Assembly (NCBI GenBank): GCA_947464705.1
Contig: CANHYD010000073.1
Span: 1 to 9,406 of the forward strand
Direction: 5' to 3'
DNA: 9,406 nucleotides
From: Verrucomicrobiota bacterium
GTDB lineage: Bacteria > Verrucomicrobiota > Verrucomicrobiia > Limisphaerales > UBA9464
A model generated the notes under the pieces. It saw nothing but the letters and a program-made list of their open reading frames with translations. It made no database searches and was not told where the DNA came from. Positions 6,758 through 9,406 of this stretch are shown piece by piece. How positions within the stretch are numbered: the first letter of the stretch is position 1; every line of letters begins with the position of its first letter. Position numbers and translations under genes: made by a program.

Positions 6758-8455
6758 TTATCGTCCCACGACCGAGAGTTCCAGAATCCGGCCCGAGGGT
6801 CCGTACGAGTCACTGCTGTTGGTGGCCCGGGAGTACTCGGCGATGTAGAGCTTTCCAGGGGCTCCCTGGTGAATGTCGATGGGGCGTCCCAGCCCCGAGA
6901 GCACCGTATGGAAGTGCCCCTCATAGCGACCTTCCGCATTGCGACGGAGGGTGGCTCGAAGGACGTCGAACCCCGAATTGTCCTTGGGCGAGCGAATGAA
7001 ATTGCCAAAGCGAGTCAGCAAAAAGGTTCCCCGATATCCCTCCGGGAATTCCTTACCGAGAAACACGATGCCGCCGGGGCCCGAATGCGGATCGAAGGTG
7101 AACATCGGTTTTCCATCGAATCCCCCATCGGGCCCGAGATTGGCCACCGGTAGCGTGAAGGTGAGTCCCGGCGGCGGTTCCGGGCTCGTGGGATAGGCCT
7201 TTTTGGTCCAATCGGCGAATCGATACGGGAAGCCGTAGTGCTTGCCCTCCTCGATGTGGTTGAGCTCCTCCGGGGCGTCCGCATCCGGGCCGTTCTCGGT
7301 GGCAAACATCTCGCCCGCGTCATTCCAGCAAAAACCATAGGCGTTGCGGGTCCCCCGGGCATACACCTCCAGAGTGGGCGGTTGCAGATCGGTCTTGATG
7401 CGCCAGAGGCACCCGGTGATGGGGGTTTCTCCACCGCCAAACCACTCGGAATCCGGGCTGGTCAACCCGCCATCGGTGCGACCGCCATTGCCGGCATACA
7501 AATGGCCGTCGGGACCGAAGGCGATGTGCTCCACGGCATGGATATAGGCCGGACTTCCGGGGTAGTTGGTTTGGAACCAGGGCTTGAGGTCGGAGGGATG
7601 CCCGTTGGTCACGGACGTGCTGCGATAGATGGTGACGATGTTCTGGTAAGGTCGGGTTGCCTTGTTCTGCTGATTGGAGGCGATGTAGAGCCGCTTCTGC
7701 CGGTCGAGAGTCATCCCCAAGACGAAGAGGGGCCCACCGATGTCGTCAGGTCGACGCTCCAGATAGCGATCGGCAGGAAGGATTTGCTTCAGGGCCGCAT
7801 TCGACGGATCCAATCGCCACACGTCGCCCTGCTCGGTCAGCACATACAATCCGTGCCCGCGACCATCGCTGGTCAGCCGCACCGGACGGAAGGGCAGGCG
7901 TGCCACTTCCCGCAAGCGGAACCCCTCCGGAGGCTTCGGCAGCGGCGGGTAACGGTTGGCCTGCTGGAGCGCTTCAAACGTGGGATAAGCTGTGGTGGCC
8001 CGCACCTTCTTCACTCGCTCTGCAGTCACCTCGGGGCCGGCGTTGCCCCAATTGCGAAGCACGTAGTTCAAGACCGACGCAACCTCCTCGTCTTGCAGGA
8101 TGGCCGGCGGCATGACCCCGGCGTACCGCCGGGCATTGACCGTGATCTCGCCGTTCAATCCCTCGCAGACGATTCGGATGGCCCGATCGATGTCCGCCAA
8201 GAGGTAGTCGGAACCGGCCAAGGGTGGGAAAACTCCAGGAATCCCCTGCCCCCGCATCTGGTGACAGGCAAAGCAGTTCTTCAGGTAGAGGTCACGTCCC
8301 CGGGAACTCTGGGACTCCGAAGTGGAGGAGGTCGAAGAGTTCGTACCCTGGGCCACCAGAGATGCATCCCCAAGTACCCATCCCAAAACGGCCCATAGCC
8401 CGAGCGCCCGGAACCACCGAGACACCCCCGAATTGTTCAAACTGAAGTTCTTCAT
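6758..8455 (-). CDS. Exported c-type cytochrome fused to a PQQ-dependent sugar dehydrogenase-like beta-propeller
   Basis: This 565-residue protein probably oxidises a sugar or related alcohol outside the cytoplasm and passes electrons to its own haem. A signal peptide covers about residues 1-35 (basic start, then ALGLWAVLGWVLGDASLVAQ). A Ser/Thr-rich spacer follows (38-52). A mono-haem domain (about 53-137) has CFACH (C61, C64, H65), PPLAG (78-82) and the expected axial Met115 in GVMPPA. The rest resembles soluble glucose/aldose sugar dehydrogenase (GSDH) propellers. By eye, H306 (HAVEHIAFGPDGHLYAGNGG, 306-325) aligns with the catalytic His144 of the Acinetobacter enzyme, and R370 (GTRNAYGFCWN, 368-378) with its Arg228. 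ATENGPDADAPEELN (385-399) and GKHYGFPYRF (404-413) match the calcium/PQQ-side motifs. The Asp preceding the catalytic His is Ile here. The ATG at 8453-8455 overlaps the upstream stop as ATGA, with GGGTGA 4 nt before it; the GTG at 8467 is less likely. Substrate is unknown. Confidence 0.85.
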   Translation of the reverse strand: MKNFSLNNSGVSRWFRALGLWAVLGWVLGDASLVAQGTNSSTSSTSESQSSRGRDLYLKNCFACHQMRGQGIPGVFPPLAGSDYLLADIDRAIRIVCEGLNGEITVNARRYAGVMPPAILQDEEVASVLNYVLRNWGNAGPEVTAERVKKVRATTAYPTFEALQQANRYPPLPKPPEGFRLREVARLPFRPVRLTSDGRGHGLYVLTEQGDVWRLDPSNAALKQILPADRYLERRPDDIGGPLFVLGMTLDRQKRLYIASNQQNKATRPYQNIVTIYRSTSVTNGHPSDLKPWFQTNYPGSPAYIHAVEHIAFGPDGHLYAGNGGRTDGGLTSPDSEWFGGGETPITGCLWRIKTDLQPPTLEVYARGTRNAYGFCWNDAGEMFATENGPDADAPEELNHIEEGKHYGFPYRFADWTKKAYPTSPEPPPGLTFTLPVANLGPDGGFDGKPMFTFDPHSGPGGIVFLGKEFPEGYRGTFLLTRFGNFIRSPKDNSGFDVLRATLRRNAEGRYEGHFHTVLSGLGRPIDIHQGAPGKLYIAEYSRATNSSDSYGPSGRILELSVVGR

Positions 8456-9406
8456 TCGATCACCCACCAGTTCATGCCCTGAGCCGGAACGCTCACGGTC
8501 ACCTCGACCCGACCATCACGACCCACCGGCAAGCGCTGCACCTTACCGCCGCGTTCCCGCAACCGCGCTGCGTGGGTCAATCCGGTGTAATAGACATTCG
8601 GCTTGAGGACCTTTCGGACCGGTTCATTCAAGGGATTGAAGACCACCAGCATCCCCTTTTCTTTCAAGGAAGGATTCACGTGGAGCATCCAATCCAAATC
8701 CCGGGCGTCGGCCCGCCGCCCATGAATCACATCACTCTCCAGGATGTCCCGGTGCGCCTTGAACCAGTCCACCTGGGCCTTGACCATGACCCGTGTGGCC
8801 TCGCTGTCGAAGAGGCGCGGACCGCGGTAGCAGGCCTGGACGCCCAGGGCGAGATTGCTCTCGAGCATGCGCCGATAATGGTCCAGATGCTCCGACAGCG
8901 GCTCGATCGTCGCTGCGGCCCCACCGCCCTGATATTCGGTCAACGGCACGAACATCCAGCCCATGCTGGGACTCTTCTCCCAGGTGCCATCGTAGATGTT
9001 CTGACGGGTGTGGATCACCTGCTGCTCCCGAGGCAGCGACCAGTTGACCTCTCGATACCCCATGCCGGTCTTGGTGGAACCGCCTAAGAAATAATGATCG
9101 GGCACGTTCAGGTAGAAGCCCTGCCCCCGGCACCAACGGTAGAAGTCTCGGATCTCCACCCACTGGTTCCAGCGGGAATCCTCCCACCCACGGTGCCCCG
9201 GGTGGTTCGTGGACGCGCAGGGATCGCCCGGGTAAGAACCATCGTGCTCCAGCAGGGTGAAACCGCTCTGGCGGTGAAACTCGTACAACCGTCGGAAATA
9301 GTTGGTGCCCCACCGGCTTTGAAGGCAGGGAGAATTCCCAAACACCGGCTTGAGCCCCGAGGGCAAGACCACGTCATGCCCCCCACCGACGCTGCGCGAG
9401 GCCAAA
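8452..9406 (-). CDS. Probable alpha-galactosidase-like glycoside hydrolase, C-terminal part (5' end cut by window edge)
   Basis: At least 317 residues are visible; the frame is open at the right edge, so the N-terminus is missing and the TTG at 9405 is not a credible start. Residue numbers here count from that codon. The sequence looks like the second half of a (beta/alpha)8 hydrolase barrel plus a C-terminal beta domain, most like clan GH-D (GH27/GH36/GH31-related) proteins. Supporting motifs are FTLLEHDGSYPGDP (49-62), where the acidic residues sit where a catalytic strand end is expected, FYLNVPDHYFLGGS (97-110), a long aromatic stretch QNIYDGTWEKSPSMGWMF (135-152), VQACYRGPRLFD (189-200) and WFKAHRDILESDVIH (214-228). 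The tail (LHVNPSLKEKGMLVVFNPLN, 241-260, then VYYTGL) resembles the beta-sandwich ending of these enzymes. Substrate and export cannot be judged without the N-terminus. It overlaps the next gene by ATGA, suggesting a shared operon. A non-catalytic or unassigned family is possible. Confidence 0.55.
   Translation of the reverse strand, partial: LASRSVGGGHDVVLPSGLKPVFGNSPCLQSRWGTNYFRRLYEFHRQSGFTLLEHDGSYPGDPCASTNHPGHRGWEDSRWNQWVEIRDFYRWCRGQGFYLNVPDHYFLGGSTKTGMGYREVNWSLPREQQVIHTRQNIYDGTWEKSPSMGWMFVPLTEYQGGGAAATIEPLSEHLDHYRRMLESNLALGVQACYRGPRLFDSEATRVMVKAQVDWFKAHRDILESDVIHGRRADARDLDWMLHVNPSLKEKGMLVVFNPLNEPVRKVLKPNVYYTGLTHAARLRERGGKVQRLPVGRDGRVEVTVSVPAQGMNWWVIE
8460..8465 (-). promoter_or_regulatory. 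Ribosome binding site inside the upstream gene, for the cytochrome-dehydrogenase
   Basis: On the minus strand GGGTGA sits 4 nt before the ATG at 8455, within the last codons of the glycoside hydrolase gene. It supports that ATG over the GTG at 8467 and fits coupled translation through the ATGA overlap. Confidence 0.45.

Noticed and set aside
7238..8398. A 386-codon plus-strand open frame opposite the cytochrome-dehydrogenase
   Set aside because: The minus strand encodes CFACH and propeller motifs in one unbroken frame; the plus product shows no domain.
8456..8467. GTG start giving four extra residues on the cytochrome-dehydrogenase
   Set aside because: The ATG at 8455 has GGGTGA at good spacing, forms the common ATGA overlap, and starts a clean signal peptide with MKN.
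1..9406. Search for RNA genes, CRISPR arrays, insertion sequences, toxin-antitoxin or defence genes
   Set aside because: No clover-leaf-like segment, regular spaced repeats, terminal inverted repeats, transposase motifs or defence motifs were seen by eye. A covariance-model scan would be needed to exclude small RNAs.

Overview
The window looks like ordinary chromosomal DNA from a GC-rich, free-living Gram-negative bacterium, most likely a verrucomicrobial or planctomycete-like lineage. The placement is inferred from gene content: a c-type cytochrome fused to a PQQ sugar dehydrogenase, a glycoside hydrolase, a lipoprotein, densely packed genes and few strong Shine-Dalgarno sequences. It is not proven by any marker. 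Eight protein genes fill almost all of the sequence. I saw no tRNA, rRNA, CRISPR array, insertion sequence or phage gene, and base composition looks uniform.

Layout. (1) Positions 1-1497, minus: the N-terminal 499 residues of an FtsK/SpoIIIE DNA translocase, whose motor runs off the left edge. (2) Positions 1637-3945, plus: an rluD-type 23S rRNA pseudouridine synthase followed 2 nt later by a multi-spanning MOP/Wzx-like flippase. These diverge from ftsK across a 139-nt spacer. (3) Positions 5844 down to 3905, minus: mutM (8-oxoguanine glycosylase), a DUF3574-type lipoprotein and maf (nucleotide pyrophosphatase), apparently one operon. The maf 3' end overlaps the flippase 3' end by 41 bp. (4) Positions 5999-6721, plus: a single DPM1-like family 2 glycosyltransferase, divergent from mutM. 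(5) Positions 9406 down to 6758, minus: the C-terminal part of an alpha-galactosidase-like glycoside hydrolase, coupled through an ATGA stop/start overlap to an exported cytochrome c-PQQ sugar dehydrogenase fusion.

How the genes fit together. The middle is housekeeping: chromosome segregation, ribosome modification, and a pairing of mutM with maf that fits genome hygiene (removing oxidised bases and sanitising non-canonical nucleotides). The flippase and the glycosyltransferase both suggest envelope glycan work but are in separate transcription units. The right-hand pair reads as carbohydrate catabolism: one protein would release a sugar and the next would oxidise a sugar outside the cytoplasm and pass electrons to haem. 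That pair is the most interesting item. I found no convincing undescribed defence, mobile or RNA system.
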